A DNA stretch of 64,000 bases from Otatea glauca (taxonomy: Eukaryota > Streptophyta > Magnoliopsida > Poales > Poaceae): positions 75,198,382 through 75,262,381 of the forward strand of contig CM070713.1 of assembly GCA_036346275.1 (NCBI GenBank). The letters run 5' to 3'. Shown in pieces: positions 30,978 through 42,479 of this stretch (position 1 is the first letter of the stretch; every line of letters begins with the position of its first letter). A model generated the notes under the pieces. It was not told where the DNA came from. It was given only the letters and a program-made list of their open reading frames with translations, and searched no databases. The position numbers and the translations under genes were made by a program.

Positions 30978-32506
30978 ACCTAAAAAACACTAAATCTCTT
31001 CAACTTAAGCATTCAGCTATACGAAACAGGTCCTGATCTGTGACCGCGTAATACACATTGCTTTCAGCTTCAGGCCGTGCTTTTACATTTTCCAGAGAAC
31101 ACTAGTATAGTGTCTGTGCTAACGCTACGACGACAGTACACCCGCTTATCAATTAAATGAGAAGATAAGTATGAATACAATACTTAATAATAAAAGAGAA
31201 ATTTAGAATTTTAAATGAATTTAGAAAGAAAAACGGAACTAAATAGAGGTCGAATAGGCGAAAACGGGCTCCCAAAAGATTTTAAATCAAGAAAGAGAAA
31301 GAGAAAAGAATTTTCGATCTTAGATTATTTTTTGACTTCCACAGAGAGCACAACGTGCTCTCTCGGGCTTGACCGAGGCAAGGGAGGAAGGCGTGGGTGG
31401 CCGGCGGTCATGATGGGTCAAGATCAGTGCGGTGAGATCGTCGCACCGACGCGCTGGGGAGGAGTCACGGTTATGTGAATTTCACGGGAAAGATGACGGT
31501 GATGGCTTGGATTACCTCCAAAATCCGCGATCTTTACAAGAGGAGCACTTGGGGATTTACGCAATGCGATGGGGTGGAGAAGAGCTCGCTGGCTTTTATA
31601 GCACCGAAACAAGCATATTTATGGAAACCATAATTTAGGATCAAATCAGATTGGGAGGAAATTTTGGCACTAGAGCACGAAATTTGAAGAATTAACACCA
31701 TAGATGGAAAGAGGAGATTTGATGCGGGATTGATGGAGCTTTGGAGCTTCTTTCTTACTTTAATGGAGGGAGGGAAGAGAAGAAACTTCTGCAGTGCAAT
31801 GCTGACTAAAAGAAGCTACAGGTGAGTTGCCTTCATTTTTTTTAAATATAGAAGGATTTTTGAAAAGACAACACATTAGGTTAAAAATTCTAGAAAAATT
31901 CTCAAAAAAAACTTTCGATTATTTTGTACTTAATAAAATTATTTTCAAAAAAAATAAATTATAAATTTGCCGAGGCACGGCGGCTGCGAGGTCGCTGACC
32001 AGCAACCTCGTCGCGTCGGTAAAGTCACCGATAGCGACCGTGGAGCCATTGCAGACCTACGTTCTCCCGGCCGCGCTGCCCCATCTCCCGGTTTCCTTTT
32101 TCCAGCACGTAATGTATGGTCCTTTCCTTTTTCAGGATGTTTGTTTCCTTTTCCTTGATTCCAGGACGTTTGTTTCCTTTTTCTTGTTGATCTTTGGAGA
32201 TGAGGAAGGTCATTTGTGGACCACGGGGATGATTTCGAAAAATATGGAAAAATAAATCGCGGCTGCGGCCATTTGGATCCGCAAGGAGAAAAAGATAAAA
32301 ATTAAACAAAGCTCTCGCCATTACCGGTTCGCGAGAAAAATTGAAAAAAATTAAGCAACACTCACACACAGTTGGTTCCTTAGATAAAAAATGAAAACAA
32401 AAATTCAGCGCTCTCCGTGCGCTGAAATTAGGCTCATGGGGCTAGATCCATAAAAAAGTCTCGAGAAGGGTCATATTCGGAAAAAAATACGATCACAATG
32501 CCAGGA
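30978..32506. other. Gene-free stretch
   Basis: Frames up to about 110 codons occur (31215-31478 plus, 32025-32369 minus) but look like no known protein. Codon use follows the local AT-rich composition. No repeat class was recognised. Confidence 0.4.
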
Positions 32507-32696
32507 CAATAAAAAATTCAAGTCTTATTTTCTTGCATGCGGATCCTCCCTGTTTATTTCCTTGTTTGATTCACCCTCCTTCCAAATATGTAGTACGTAC
32601 AATTTTGGCCAATAAAAAATTCAAATCTGATTTCCTTGCATGCGGATCCTCCTTATTTATTTCCTTGTTTGATTCGCTCTCCTTCCAAATATGTAG
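32507..32696. repeat. Tandem duplication, two ~87-bp copies at 103-bp spacing
   Basis: CAATAAAAAATTCAAGTCT ... TTGCATGCGGATCCTCC ... TCCAAATATGTAG (32507-32593) recurs at 32610-32696 with a few substitutions and the same orientation. Confidence 0.7.
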
Positions 32697-33389
32697 ATGG
32701 GGGAGGTCTGTTGTGGGCCACAGGGATGATTAGACACACTAAATAATGACCATCGGATGTGGGTGAGTAAAATTGAGGAAAGATCTGAGACGTTCATTTT
32801 GATGAATGCAAGTTTCTGGGGACGTTTTGCTGGGTGCACGAACATTGGGCCATCTCTAATGAGGTGTATTATTTAGGGTGGACGTAGAAAAATTTGCTTA
32901 GGTGCATTATAAAGGGGTATAGATGTGTAAGTACGACAATATTTAATTGGGGGCCATTAATTCGCATACTATTGCGGCAGCGTAGAGCTCGTATTGTCAT
33001 TATCCTATCCTTTCTGTGTGTTTGGGGCTGAAGTTAATGTTGGGCCGTCGTCTTAAATGCCGGGAATTGCATGTAATAAGCTACAGGTCATCAAGAAGAT
33101 GTGTAGTACTCCAGTGTAGTGGTGTATATCCTCATTAATTTGCACTTGTTGCAGCATGAGACGAGCGCTCGTCTTCTCTTCTTGCCCGTATCCGTGCTTA
33201 CGTCCATCGACATCTGATGCAATACTATTTGCAGTCTCACAGACCCCTCAGGAACCTATGTCATACTCTTTAATTTATCGACTAGTACTAGTTGTATGTA
33301 TCAGCCTCTGTGTGTGATCCGAGAATGAGACAACTCCAATTAACGGTGCCTGTTGATCACCATGCTCCGTGCGTGGCAAACCTAAGTAT
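32697..33389. other. Gene-free stretch
   Basis: No coding, RNA or repeat signal was recognised. Confidence 0.4.
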
Positions 33390-33757
33390 AATTTTACAAA
33401 ACTATATATTTCTTATACAAACTATCATAAAACTAAAGATTTTAGCTTCTATTTTACAAAACTACAGATTTTAAGAAAACTTGTATAAAAAAACTACAGG
33501 TTTTAAAATTAATCGTTTCTTATAACAGGTCTGACAGTCTAACCCAATATGGCAGCCTCATACGCGTGTGAAACGGGAAATGAGGGCTCGTGAGACTGCC
33601 ATGTGGGCCTATACTGTCAGACTCATTACAAGAAACGATCAATTCTAAAATCTATAGTTTTATGATACATATTTTTCTAAAATATGTAGTTTTATAAAAT
33701 AAAAATAAAAATATATAGTTTGGTAGTTCGTAAAAAAATATGTAGTTTTAAGAAATT
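33390..33757. mobile_element. Fold-back MITE, copy 2
   Basis: It has the same architecture as 6889-7245: AT-rich arms of AAAACTACAGATTTTAAG-like phrases, inverted around a centre with CGTTTCTTATAACAGGTCTGACAGT and its complement-like ACTGTCAGACTCATTACAAG. It would form a long hairpin. It is non-coding. Confidence 0.65.
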
Positions 33758-34289
33758 TACTCAAGTACTTTTTACGGTGAAAACGACAGGATTACAACAA
33801 GACCCTGGAGTTGGGTTTGGTTGTCCGGCCCAACCCAGACCAGGCCCAAAGCAGCTAGACTAGACCTCGCCCGTTCGCCGCAGATGCAGTGTTGGGCTTT
33901 CAGTTGTCCGGCTACAAAGTAGGAACTCCATGCATGGCATTCAGATTTATACTGTCTACTTAGTCCATGAGTCCAAATATGATATATCAACTACTAATAC
34001 TAGCTAGTAACATTTGGCAATGGCAGGCAGTTTATTATGCGAAAGCTCTCCTCTGTCGAAGTTTATATAAATATAAGGCGTATTTTATATTCTAATGCAA
34101 AATTAATGCGATGTTCCCTCTATACTATTAACAAATATCCATCTTTATTTTATATTCTCTACACGCATACATTAAATATAGTGCTTAGTGATAATAATTA
34201 AGGGTAATCTCGTCATTTTTAATATTCTTTTGATCTATGTACCAAGAAAAAATATCGTCTTATAAAATTAGACCTAGGGATTACTTCAC
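33758..34289. other. Gene-free stretch
   Basis: No gene was seen. AT-rich sequence at 34050-34270 could be further MITE debris. Confidence 0.35.
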
Positions 34290-34695
34290 ATCGACAGTTT
34301 GGTGGCTCGCTCTGGGAAATACACACCAGATGAGACGAAGGGCCTAATCACGCTCACAGCGAGGCATCTTTGGTTGGAGCGTAATGCAGCAATTTTTAAC
34401 AATTCATATAAGCAGATCCAGCAAATTGTGATGGAGATCAAGGAGAAATGTGAGAGGTGGAACGCTGCAGGGGCTGGTTGTTAGTAAATTTATCCTTGTA
34501 ATGTAATCAGTAGTGTTTTTTTGTTGGCCTTTATTTCTTATCTGCTGATGGACAGCAGCTGTTTCCGTTAAAAGCTATTTTTTGGTTGTTTTATTGAATT
34601 GTTTCTCTTGTTCGCCCTGTGTCTGTCTTCTTTCTTTCTCTTAATGCAAAGACGCGCACATCATCTCCTTGGGTTCTCGAAAAAAAGGAATACAC
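34290..34695 (+). mobile_element. 5'-truncated LINE, 3' end
   Basis: A 61-codon frame (34299-34484) ends with HLWLERNAAIFNN..., matching the C-terminal zf-RVT region of plant LINE reverse transcriptases, where LW.ERN.R.F is conserved. After the stop follows a 3' tail with CTTTCTCTTAATGCAAAGACGCGCAC and GGTTCTCGAAAAAAAGG, the usual LINE ending before the oligo-A. The RT core itself is absent, as expected of an abortive insertion. Confidence 0.65.
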
Positions 34696-35103
34696 ACAAG
34701 TACGTAGAAACTATCATACGAGACAAAATATACGACATACAGGATTTATAAAAGTGAGTTTTTCCCCCTCCATTTCTATTTGTCTTGAAGGGTCCCAATG
34801 GCTAGCTAGCTGCAAAGCTGTGGGATTGTTCAAGTTCAATTTCAATTTCCAGGGCCTTGGAACATCTACTACCACTTTCCTCGAAAAAAAAACTTCTACT
34901 ACCACTGCATGCAGTGCAATGGCATGTCCAAACAGTAGTGCAGGTGACACCTAAAAACTAAGTCAGCCCTAGGCCCTAGCAGCAAGCAAAGCTAGCTGGC
35001 CAGTTTGCACCCAATGAATCAGATATACATGAAAATCCAGTCAGCAAACAAAGATCATGCATGCAATTTACATGGTCCCAATATATGAAACTTGTTGGAT
35101 ATA
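34696..35103. other. Gene-free stretch
   Basis: Short spacer between the LINE tail and the next copia element. Nothing was recognised. Confidence 0.4.
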
Positions 35104-35108
35104 CAAAG
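35104..35108. repeat. Target-site duplication CAAAG (left)
   Basis: CAAAG here and at 39703-39707 flank the copia element exactly. Confidence 0.88.
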
Positions 35109-35329
35109 TGTTAAACAAATCACAATACGATCACATGGTTGAGGATAGATATTTAGGTAGCTAGAGATATTCTGCTCTATCTGTTGTTGCTGCTGTTACT
35201 GTAGCAAATCCGGGATACTCTGCTTTTCGGTTTTGTAACTTGTATGTATTCCATTTCTTAGCCGGTTGTAATTGCCTTGAGTATAAATATGCAGGAGTTC
35301 CCTATGGCAAAACTTCTCAAACCTTTCCA
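35109..35329 (+). repeat. Copia (plus) 5' LTR
   Basis: TGTTAAACAAATCACAATAC ... CTCAAACCTTTCCA, 221 bp, paired with 39480-39702. It contains GAGTATAAATATGCAGG (about 35279), a TATA-like promoter motif near its end. Confidence 0.9.
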
Positions 35330-35341
35330 TGGTATCAGAGC
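35330..35341 (+). other. Primer binding site (tRNA-iMet)
   Basis: TGGTATCAGAGC begins directly after the 5' LTR and is complementary to the 3' end of initiator methionine tRNA, the standard primer of plant copia elements. Confidence 0.85.
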
Positions 35342-35358
35342 TCTAGTTCGATCAACCA

Positions 35359-36293
35359 TGATGACTTCCTCATCCAGTTCTTCTTCTCCTTCGCCATCCA
35401 CCATCCCTGCAATAACATCAACCTCTATTGGAGTCATGGCCACGCTCTCCTTCAGTTAGTTCGTCACCATCAAGCTAACTAGAGACAATTTTTTGCTCTG
35501 GAAAGCACAGCTTGTGCCCTATCTCCATAGCCAGCAACTTATTGGCTTTGTTGACGGCACAATTGAGAAGCCACCATTGTTTGTCGTTGAGGGAACAAAA
35601 ACTGCAGCTCACCAAGTTCCAAATCCTGCTTATACTGTCTTGTTTCAATAGGATCAACTTGTGCTCAGTGCTCTTCTTTCTTTCCTCACAGAGGAAATTC
35701 TCGGCCATGTGCTGTTTTTAACCACATCGGTCGAAGTATGGGCACCGTTAGAGCGCATGTTTGCCTCACGCTCACATGCACACATCATGTAGATTCATTT
35801 TCAATTAGCCAATCTAAATAAGGAGTTATCTGCCTCTAATTACTTCCAGAAGATGAAGAACTTGGCAGACACAACGGCCGGCCATTGCAAGAAGAAGAGA
35901 TTGCTTCTTACATTCTTGCTAGACTCGATGATGACTATGACACCTTTGTCAATTAAATGACAACCCGTGCAGAACAGATCACGATGACTGATCTCTATGC
36001 ACATCTACTCAATTATGAACCGCGCAAGGAATAACAAAGTGCTGAAGTGCAGATGTCTTCATCGGCCAACAATGTTATCAGGAACTACGTCAACAACAAT
36101 GGTAGTCATGGATGTGGTCGTGGTCATGGTCGCGGCAATGGAGGAGGTGGAAATCGGATAGTACGTGGTAGTACTGGATTCAACAACAACAGATCATCAC
36201 GTCCAACATGCCAGGTGTGTGGCAAATATGGGCATAATGCTCTTTATTGCTATCATCGCTTTGATCACTCTTATCAGTTAGAGGATCAGTGAG
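35359..36293 (+). pseudogene. Copia gag remnant
   Basis: The frame opens near ATGATGACTTCCTCATCC with a serine-rich N-terminus. It passes an in-frame TAG near 35457 and continues with LTRDNFLLWKAQLVPYL and QQLIGFVDGTIEKP, a UBN2-type gag domain. Further in-frame or near-frame stops follow. The CCHC zinc knuckle CQVCGKYGHNALYC lies in the 36047-36292 frame, after a glycine/asparagine-rich linker. Several stops sit where glutamine codons would be expected. Confidence 0.82.
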
Positions 36294-36750
36294 TTGCTGC
36301 TACAGCGTCTTCAGGCAACTATCAAGTCGACACAAATTGATATGTTGATACAGGAGCAACAGATCATTTGACAAGTAATCTTGATAGACTTACCATCCGT
36401 GATCGCTATAAAGGAGGAGATCAGGTTCAAGTTGCAAACGGTGCAAGTTTGTCTATCTCTCATATCGTTAATTCTACTATTCATAGTCATTGTCGTCCTC
36501 TTCATCTCAAAAATATTCTTTATGTACCAAAAGTTAACAAACATCTCCTTTCAGTCCACAAATTTGCTCTTGACAATGATGCTTTCTTTGAGTTTCATCC
36601 TCATTATTTTTGTGTTAGGGATCGAGCCACGAAGACAACACTTCTACATGCCCAATGTAGGGGTGGTCTCTATCCAATTGCATCCACTCGTCAGCCCCAT
36701 CAATTTTTGTCTACTGTGGTGATCACTTTTAAACATTGGCAGACTTAGTC
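36293..36750 (+). pseudogene. Copia protease remnant
   Basis: After a TGA at 36339-36341 the frame resumes with YVDTGATDHLTSNL, the aspartic protease site D(S/T)GAT near 36345. It continues through NILYVPKVNKHLLSVHK to the start of the GAG-pre-integrase region. A frameshift at about 36740 breaks the link to the integrase frame. Confidence 0.8.
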
Positions 36751-37829
36751 ATCCAGCTTATTCTGTAGTTCAGTCAATAATCCAGTCAAATAAATTGAGT
36801 TGTACACCTAGTAGTAACAATTATGTGTGTGATGCTTGTCAACAAGCAAAAATTCACCAGCTGTTGTACAACTCCTCCACACATGTGTCTACCTTCCCTT
36901 TAGAACTTGTGCACACTGATGTTTGGGGTCCTGCACTCACATCAGTGAATGGTTATATATATTATGTCAGTTTTATGGATGACTATAGCAAATTCTCTTG
37001 GATCTACTTGCTCAAGCATAAATCTGATGCTGATAATGCATTCTATCAATTTCAGAAGCATGTTGAACGCCTTCTTGGTAGAAAAATACTTGACATCCAA
37101 TCTGATTGGGGTTGTGAGTATCACAAATTGCACAAGTTATTTAAATCGGTAGGAATCACACATCGTGTTTCCTGTCCTCATACTCATCAACAAAATGGAA
37201 TTGCAGAAAGGAAACATCGTCACATTGTTGAGACAGGACTTGCTTTGCTTGCTCAGTCCTCTTTGCCAGTTCAGTTTTGGGATGAGGCGTTCTTGATTGC
37301 TACTTACCTTATAAATCATTTACCTAGTTGGGTGATCGATAATTCAACTCATATAAACCATCTCCTTAACACCTCTCCCAATTATTCAATGCTAAAAACT
37401 TTTGGTTGTGCTTGTTGGCCAACTTCGCGGCCTTACAATGCTCAAAAACTTAGTTTTCGGTCTCAACAATGTGTATTCTTGGGCTATAGCACTTTGCACA
37501 AAGGTTACAAATGTCCACATAGACAGACCGACAGAGTATACATATCCCGAGATGTTATTTTTGATGAAAATGTGTTTCCTTTTGACCCTCAATCCAAACC
37601 TTCTTCTGGTTCTATGCCTAATATTCAGGCAACACTTCTTCCATCCTTGTTGCTTCCTCCTTCACAATCGACAATGATTCATGAAAATTCAATAGACATT
37701 ACTCAATGTGAAGATGACAATCTCTCTAATGTTGTGGCTAATAATGATCTTGCACACCCAGCTTTGTCTTCTTTTACAGGGAACACGTCACAAACTATTG
37801 AACCTGCTCAAGTGGAGGGGCAACAGTAG
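36751..37829 (+). pseudogene. Copia integrase remnant
   Basis: The main frame is 36795-37829. It contains CDACQQAKIHQL (zinc-binding part) and the core with an aspartate in VHTDVWGP, an aspartate in DIQSDWGCEY and a glutamate in GIAERKHRHIVE, so the DDE triad is kept. YSMLKTFGCACWP and QQCVFLGYS follow. A stop at 37827-37829 separates it from the RT part. Confidence 0.88.
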
Positions 37830-38700
37830 CATCATCAGCATCATCCACGAACTCAGCTACAAAATAATATTGTTGTACCAAAACAGTTCAAAGATGGAAT
37901 AGTTATATATCCTTTGAATCGACAAGCCTTCTTTGCTGAACCAACTTCGTACAAACAAGCAGTTGAACATCCACAATGGAAGGAGGCTATGGCCAGTGAA
38001 TATGAAGCATTAATCAGAAACAAGACTTGGAGACTTGTACCACCTCTGCAGGGAAAGAATATTATCGATTGTAAGTGGATTTTTAAATTGAAACAGAAGC
38101 CTGATGGAACAATTGATAGATATAAAGCTCGCTTAGTAGCAAAGGGTTTCAAACAATAGTTTGGAATTGATTATGAAGAAACCTTTAGCCCTGTTGTCAA
38201 ACCTGCTAGAATTTGGTTGATATTGTCCTTGGCTGTCTCTCAAGGATGGCAGCTAAAATAGATAGATGTGCAGAATGCTTTCCTGCATGGCTTGCTTCAA
38301 GAAGAGGTGTAACAGCCTCTAGGTTGTAGATGATTGTCACCCAGATTATTTATGCAAACTAGAAAATACCCTTTATAGATTGAAACAAGTACCAAGAGCT
38401 TGGTTTTCCAGATTAAGTTCAAAACTTTAGGAGTTAGGTTTTGTTCCATCCAGAGCTGATACCTCACTCTTTATTTTTAATAAGTGTGGTATTATAATAT
38501 ACATGATCATATATGTGGATGACATTATCGTTGCTAGCTCCTCTACTACAGCCGTAGAAAAGCTGATCGGAAATCTTACAAGGGATTTTGCTATAAAGGA
38601 CTTAGGAGATCTTCGGTATTTTCTGGGAATAGAAGTGTGCAAAGGACCTGACAGTGTGATACTTACAAGGAAGAAATATGCAACATATTAGCTGCACAAG
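37830..38700 (+). pseudogene. Copia reverse transcriptase remnant
   Basis: WKEAMASEYEALIRNKTW, CKWIFKLKQKPDG and RYKARLVAKGF lie at 37914-38159, then a TAG. YEETFSPVVKPARI and IDVQNAFLHGLLQEEV follow with more stops. The catalytic MIIYVDDIIVASSS is at 38503 and DFAIKDLGDLRYFLGIEV follows. At least four stops and two frame changes occur in this span. Confidence 0.88.
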
Positions 38701-39436
38701 GAAAATATGCATAATTGTAAACCTGCCTTCATACCAATGGTATCAACAGAGAAATTAACTCAAGTAGTTGGTGAATTGCTTACCGAAGACGGTATTCTTC
38801 AGTATCGCAGCACAACAGGAGCTTTGCAATATCTCACTTTGATAAGACTTGATATAGCTTATGCAGTGAATAAGGCTTGTCAATTTTTACAATCTCCTAT
38901 CGATATACATTGGGTTGCTGTAAAAAGAATCTTGAGATATGTCAAGTTTTTAGTTGAAGTTGGATTAAAAATTCAAAAATCTTCTTTCATGCTCTTAAGT
39001 GCATTCTCAGATGCTGATTGGGCCGGCTGTCCTGTTGATTGATGATCTCAAAATGGATATGCTGTCTTTCTTGACCAAACCTAGTGTCATGGTGTTCAAA
39101 TAAGCAACTGACTGTGTCAAGATCTAGCACTGAAGCTAAATACAACGTAGTTACTAATGCAACAGTAGAAATTATTTGACTTTAATCAAGGAGCTTGGTG
39201 TATTTCAACACAGAGCTCCAGTTCTTCGGTGTGACAATTTTGGTACTACCTATTTGACAGCCAATCTGGTTTTTCATGCTAGAACAAAGCATATCGAAAT
39301 TGATTTTTATTTTGTTAGAGAAAGAGTCGCGTCTAAAATGCTTGATGTTCAGTTCATTGCTTCATCAGATCAGATAGCAGACATTTCACAAAAGCTTTGG
39401 CTCGGCAACAATTTGATAATCTTCATCATCATTTAA
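38701..39436 (+). pseudogene. Copia RNase H remnant
   Basis: YRSTTGALQYLTLIRLDIAY and FSDADWAG (first RNase H aspartate) lie at 38707-39042. After a TGA, CDNFGTTYLTANLVFHARTK, HIEIDFYFVRERV and QIADISQKL lie at 39176-39436. The usual motif order is kept, but stops interrupt it twice. Confidence 0.85.
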
Positions 39437-39469
39437 ATCTTCAGATACCTTGCTGTGATCGAGGGAGGA

Positions 39470-39479
39470 TGTTAATCAA
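39470..39479 (+). other. Polypurine tract of the plus-strand copia element
   Basis: The purine-rich CGAGGGAGGA directly precedes TGTTAATC, the start of the 3' LTR. Confidence 0.8.
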
Positions 39480-39702
39480 ATCACAACACGATCACATGGT
39501 TGAGGATAGATATTCAGATAGCTAGAGATATTCTGCTCTATCTGTTGTTGTTGTTGATTACTGTAGCAAATCCGGGATACTCTGTTTTTCGGTTTTATAA
39601 CTTATCTGTATTCGGTTTCTTAGCCGATTGTAATTGACTTAAGTATAAATATACATGGAACTCTTTTGAGTTCCCTGCAACAAAACTTCTCAAACCTTTT
39701 CA
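39480..39702 (+). repeat. Copia (plus) 3' LTR
   Basis: TGTTAATCAAATCACAACAC ... CTCAAACCTTTTCA, 223 bp, followed by CAAAG. It has an 11-bp insertion-like difference (GGAACTCTTTT) relative to the 5' LTR plus scattered substitutions. Confidence 0.9.
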
Positions 39703-39707
39703 CAAAG

Positions 39708-40361
39708 GAGGTCGTAGTCTACATTGCATGCAAGTCAATCAAGCTGGCCATGCATGCAAGCCCTTAACTCTGCCAAGCACAACCTGCACATGCAGAGCTT
39801 GTCTAGCTGACCAGTCGATCGATGAGCTGCTAATTAGCTAGTCGTCCTCCAGGCCTGCGTCGTCACATCTTACAAGGTGTACTAGTAGTAGCTAGCTATA
39901 GCCTGGTCCTTAATTGATTACTCCATGATCTATTAGGGTTTGAGATGTACTCCACTACTATGATTGTGTTAATGGTGCTGCAGCCTGCAGTCGACGCAGC
40001 CTGCAAGTAAATCTTGTACTGATCGATGGACTAATAAATCTAGCTCTTGTAGACAAGATCTCAGCACGGAAAGGTAAGACGTCCGTGTTGGATATGATGG
40101 ATGTCATTTCAGGTTACCTACCCGTTTCACACGCTTGATCGGATCATTTCCTTTCCCTTTTCAGTTGGAAACATAAGCCAGCGACGACTCTAGCTCAAGT
40201 ATAGGTACGCATACATGGGGTGGGGCCTGGTACTGAATACTTTAATTTGACAAAGAAATAGTAGTACCCTCTATACTAGTCTGTTTCATTTTTTCTTTTA
40301 CGTACCTAATTTAAATAATGCATTCATTTTAGAACTTCAATACTACTCATATAGGTAGAAC
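39708..40361. other. Gene-free stretch
   Basis: Spacer between the copia and gypsy insertions. It is rich in CTAGCTAG and TGCATGC phrases, with no coding signal. Confidence 0.45.
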
Positions 40362-40366
40362 ACTGC
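40362..40366. repeat. Target-site duplication ACTGC (left)
   Basis: ACTGC flanks the gypsy element on the left. The partner at 52265-52269 is identical. Confidence 0.88.
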
Positions 40367-41432
40367 TGACGAATACTCATAAAACAGGGGTGCACCAACG
40401 GCCCAATTGCAACAAGCAAAGCCCAGAGCAGCAAGCAGGCGGCCTCGAATACGGCCCCAGCCTAAACAGGCCATCCCTACCGCTACCCAAATGCCTCTGA
40501 GACCATTCGGGAGACCATTCCCGACCGATCCCGACCGACTCAAAGCGGGGTTCCCGACCGCGGCGGGGCGGGATCCCCGACTCCGACTTCGGCGAGGTTC
40601 CCGACCCGCGTGCGGGGCGGGATCCCCGACTCGACTTCAGCGGGGTTCCCGACCCCGCAATGGGCGGGATCCCCGCTCGACCGAACCATGATAATCCCGC
40701 CGAGGGCGCGTGTCTGCGCGCGGAGTCCGTGTCAACCTAAGGCCACGTGCCCCACGAACGGTCATTGAAGTGATCGAGCGAGGCGGTGGTCCCTTCCCAA
40801 GACGGTTTGATAGCTGCTGAAGCCACGTCTCTGTCCCATCACCACCACCCACAAAGTGTAAGGACACGCTCTCCCGAGGCAACTCTAACGTCACACGCGA
40901 CACGTCGGCACCCACATGGATCACGAGAGCGCCTACGCCACTTCCGGAGGATTACCTAACCACTCGACCAGCTAGACCACCGACCCAAAGATAGGCTCGT
41001 GAGCGGCGACGATCGGCGAGCAAGCGACCGATCGGCGAACGATTGGCGACGGCGGGCAAGATCAAGCCCCTAGAAGTAGCTCGCCTGGCACCGCCAATTC
41101 TCGATGTAACCCGCCTTCAGTCTTGAGTAAAAGGAGGCAGGAACCTCCTAACGAGGCGAGGAGTAAGAGCTACAAGAGAGCTTTTTCCTCTTCTTCTTTT
41201 CTTCTCCTTCCGAGAGCTAAGTTTAGATCATTCTAGTGTTGAGGCTCCACCTCTCGCTTGTAAAAAACTCGGTGCACTCATCCGCTTTTGATGAATACAA
41301 CACCAACGCACGAACCGAGTAGGACCTTGGCCCGAACCGGTATACATCTTGGACTCGTGGTCTAACCATTCAGTGGCGGAACGCGCAGCCCTTAGACTTA
41401 CAAATTTACTTGCGGCGCGCCAAACGCGGGCG
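40367..41432 (+). repeat. Gypsy 1 5' LTR
   Basis: It starts TGACGAATACTCATAAAACA. Its right end is blurred (ACTTGCGGCGCGCCAAACGCGG against ACTTGCCGGCGCTCGAAACGCCGACA in the 3' copy). It contains repeated GGTTCCCGACC..GGATCCCCGAC units and a promoter/leader part near CTAGTGTTGAGGCTCC. The differences from the 3' LTR are mostly small indels in GC runs. Confidence 0.88.
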
Positions 41433-41455
41433 GTTGCCAGCGCCCAGTAGGGGCT
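41433..41455 (+). other. Degenerate primer binding site region of gypsy 1
   Basis: GTTGCCAGCGCCCAGTAGGGGC lies just inside the LTR, where RIRE2/Tat-type elements carry a TTGGCGCCCACCGTGGGG-like sequence. The resemblance is partial. Confidence 0.4.
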
Positions 41456-42479
41456 TGCGCGTCTTGGCAAAGCATCTCGGATTCCCATTCGTCTCCTTGA
41501 TGGCATTCTTCTCCAACGACGGCATGATCGTGTTGGAGCGATCCGCCGGCTCCTCGGCTTCACCGTCACCTCGGAGGAGAGCTCACGCTCATCCCGCGCC
41601 GCGGGAGGGCGCCATGGGAGCCCGACACCATCTCCGGCAGCCGTCCCACTCGGCTTGAGCGCCCCGCGGCCCCAAAGCCGAACGACGAGCGCTATACCTC
41701 CTTTGGCGAAAGCCTCCTCCGAACTGCGCAGAGATCCCGTCACCTCCCGCCGCCACGACTTGTAGCTATGGTGGCTACATGCCAACCTCCGTCCACGAGT
41801 TCTTTGGAAGACTCTTCCACCACGGCCCAGCCCGACACGGAGTATCACGCCGCAGGCACTCGCGAGTGCAACGTGGCGAACATGGCCGATTGGCCGTAGC
41901 CACCGCGGCTACGACGGTCCCCGTCCGGCGTGACCGAGGCATGTGGAGGGGAATACCAGCCGAAGGCTGAACGCGCTTCGAGCTCGCCTGAGCCCAACGG
42001 CAACGCGAGAGTGGAGGAGCGAAGGTCGAGCTCGACCGGCTCGAGCCAAACTGGAGCAGGCGAGCCCGAGCCGCGCAAGTCTTTGGCGACGGCACGCGCG
42101 CGCGCGCCAAGAGCACCACAAGTTGGGAAGCGTAATCCGCGCCCCGCTTTTTCCTCACGCAAGCCAAAACGTGGGCGCGGCCGCAATCTCGCTCCGAGGC
42201 CTTCCGAGCCCGCAAACCCGAGGCGAGCTACCTACCGGAACCTTCGGTGGTGGAGCGCGCGACGTCAAAGACATGCATCTCCGCCCCTACCACACCGGCG
42301 CTACTTCCGCCATCGGGCGCGTCTGCCACATGGAGGTTACTGGTGCGCCAAGACCGCACCCCACCATGAACCACCTCAGCCTCACGCACCCCGTGCGCGG
42401 CGCCTCGGTAATGCCCTCGACATCCGCGCCACCTCGAGGCGCGAAGAAAGATGGCGGAGGACGCGCCCACTCACGTGTT

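Larger units (their letters stand above)
35109..39702 (+). mobile_element. Copia LTR retrotransposon, plus strand (Ale/Retrofit-like), defective
   Basis: It is 4,594 bp with LTRs of 221 and 223 bp, the 5-bp duplication CAAAG, a perfect primer site TGGTATCAGAGC after the left LTR and a GAGGGAGGA polypurine tract before the right LTR. Gag, protease, integrase, RT and RNase H occur in copia order on the plus strand. The compact size and gag style (LTRDNFLLWKAQLVPYL) resemble the Ale/Retrofit lineage. That lineage call is tentative. More than ten stops and several frameshifts make it dead, and LTR identity by eye is roughly 88-90%, older than the minus-strand copia element. Confidence 0.92.

Noticed and set aside
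34619..34954. 111-codon plus frame after the LINE tail
   Set aside because: It starts inside the LINE 3' tail and shows no domain.
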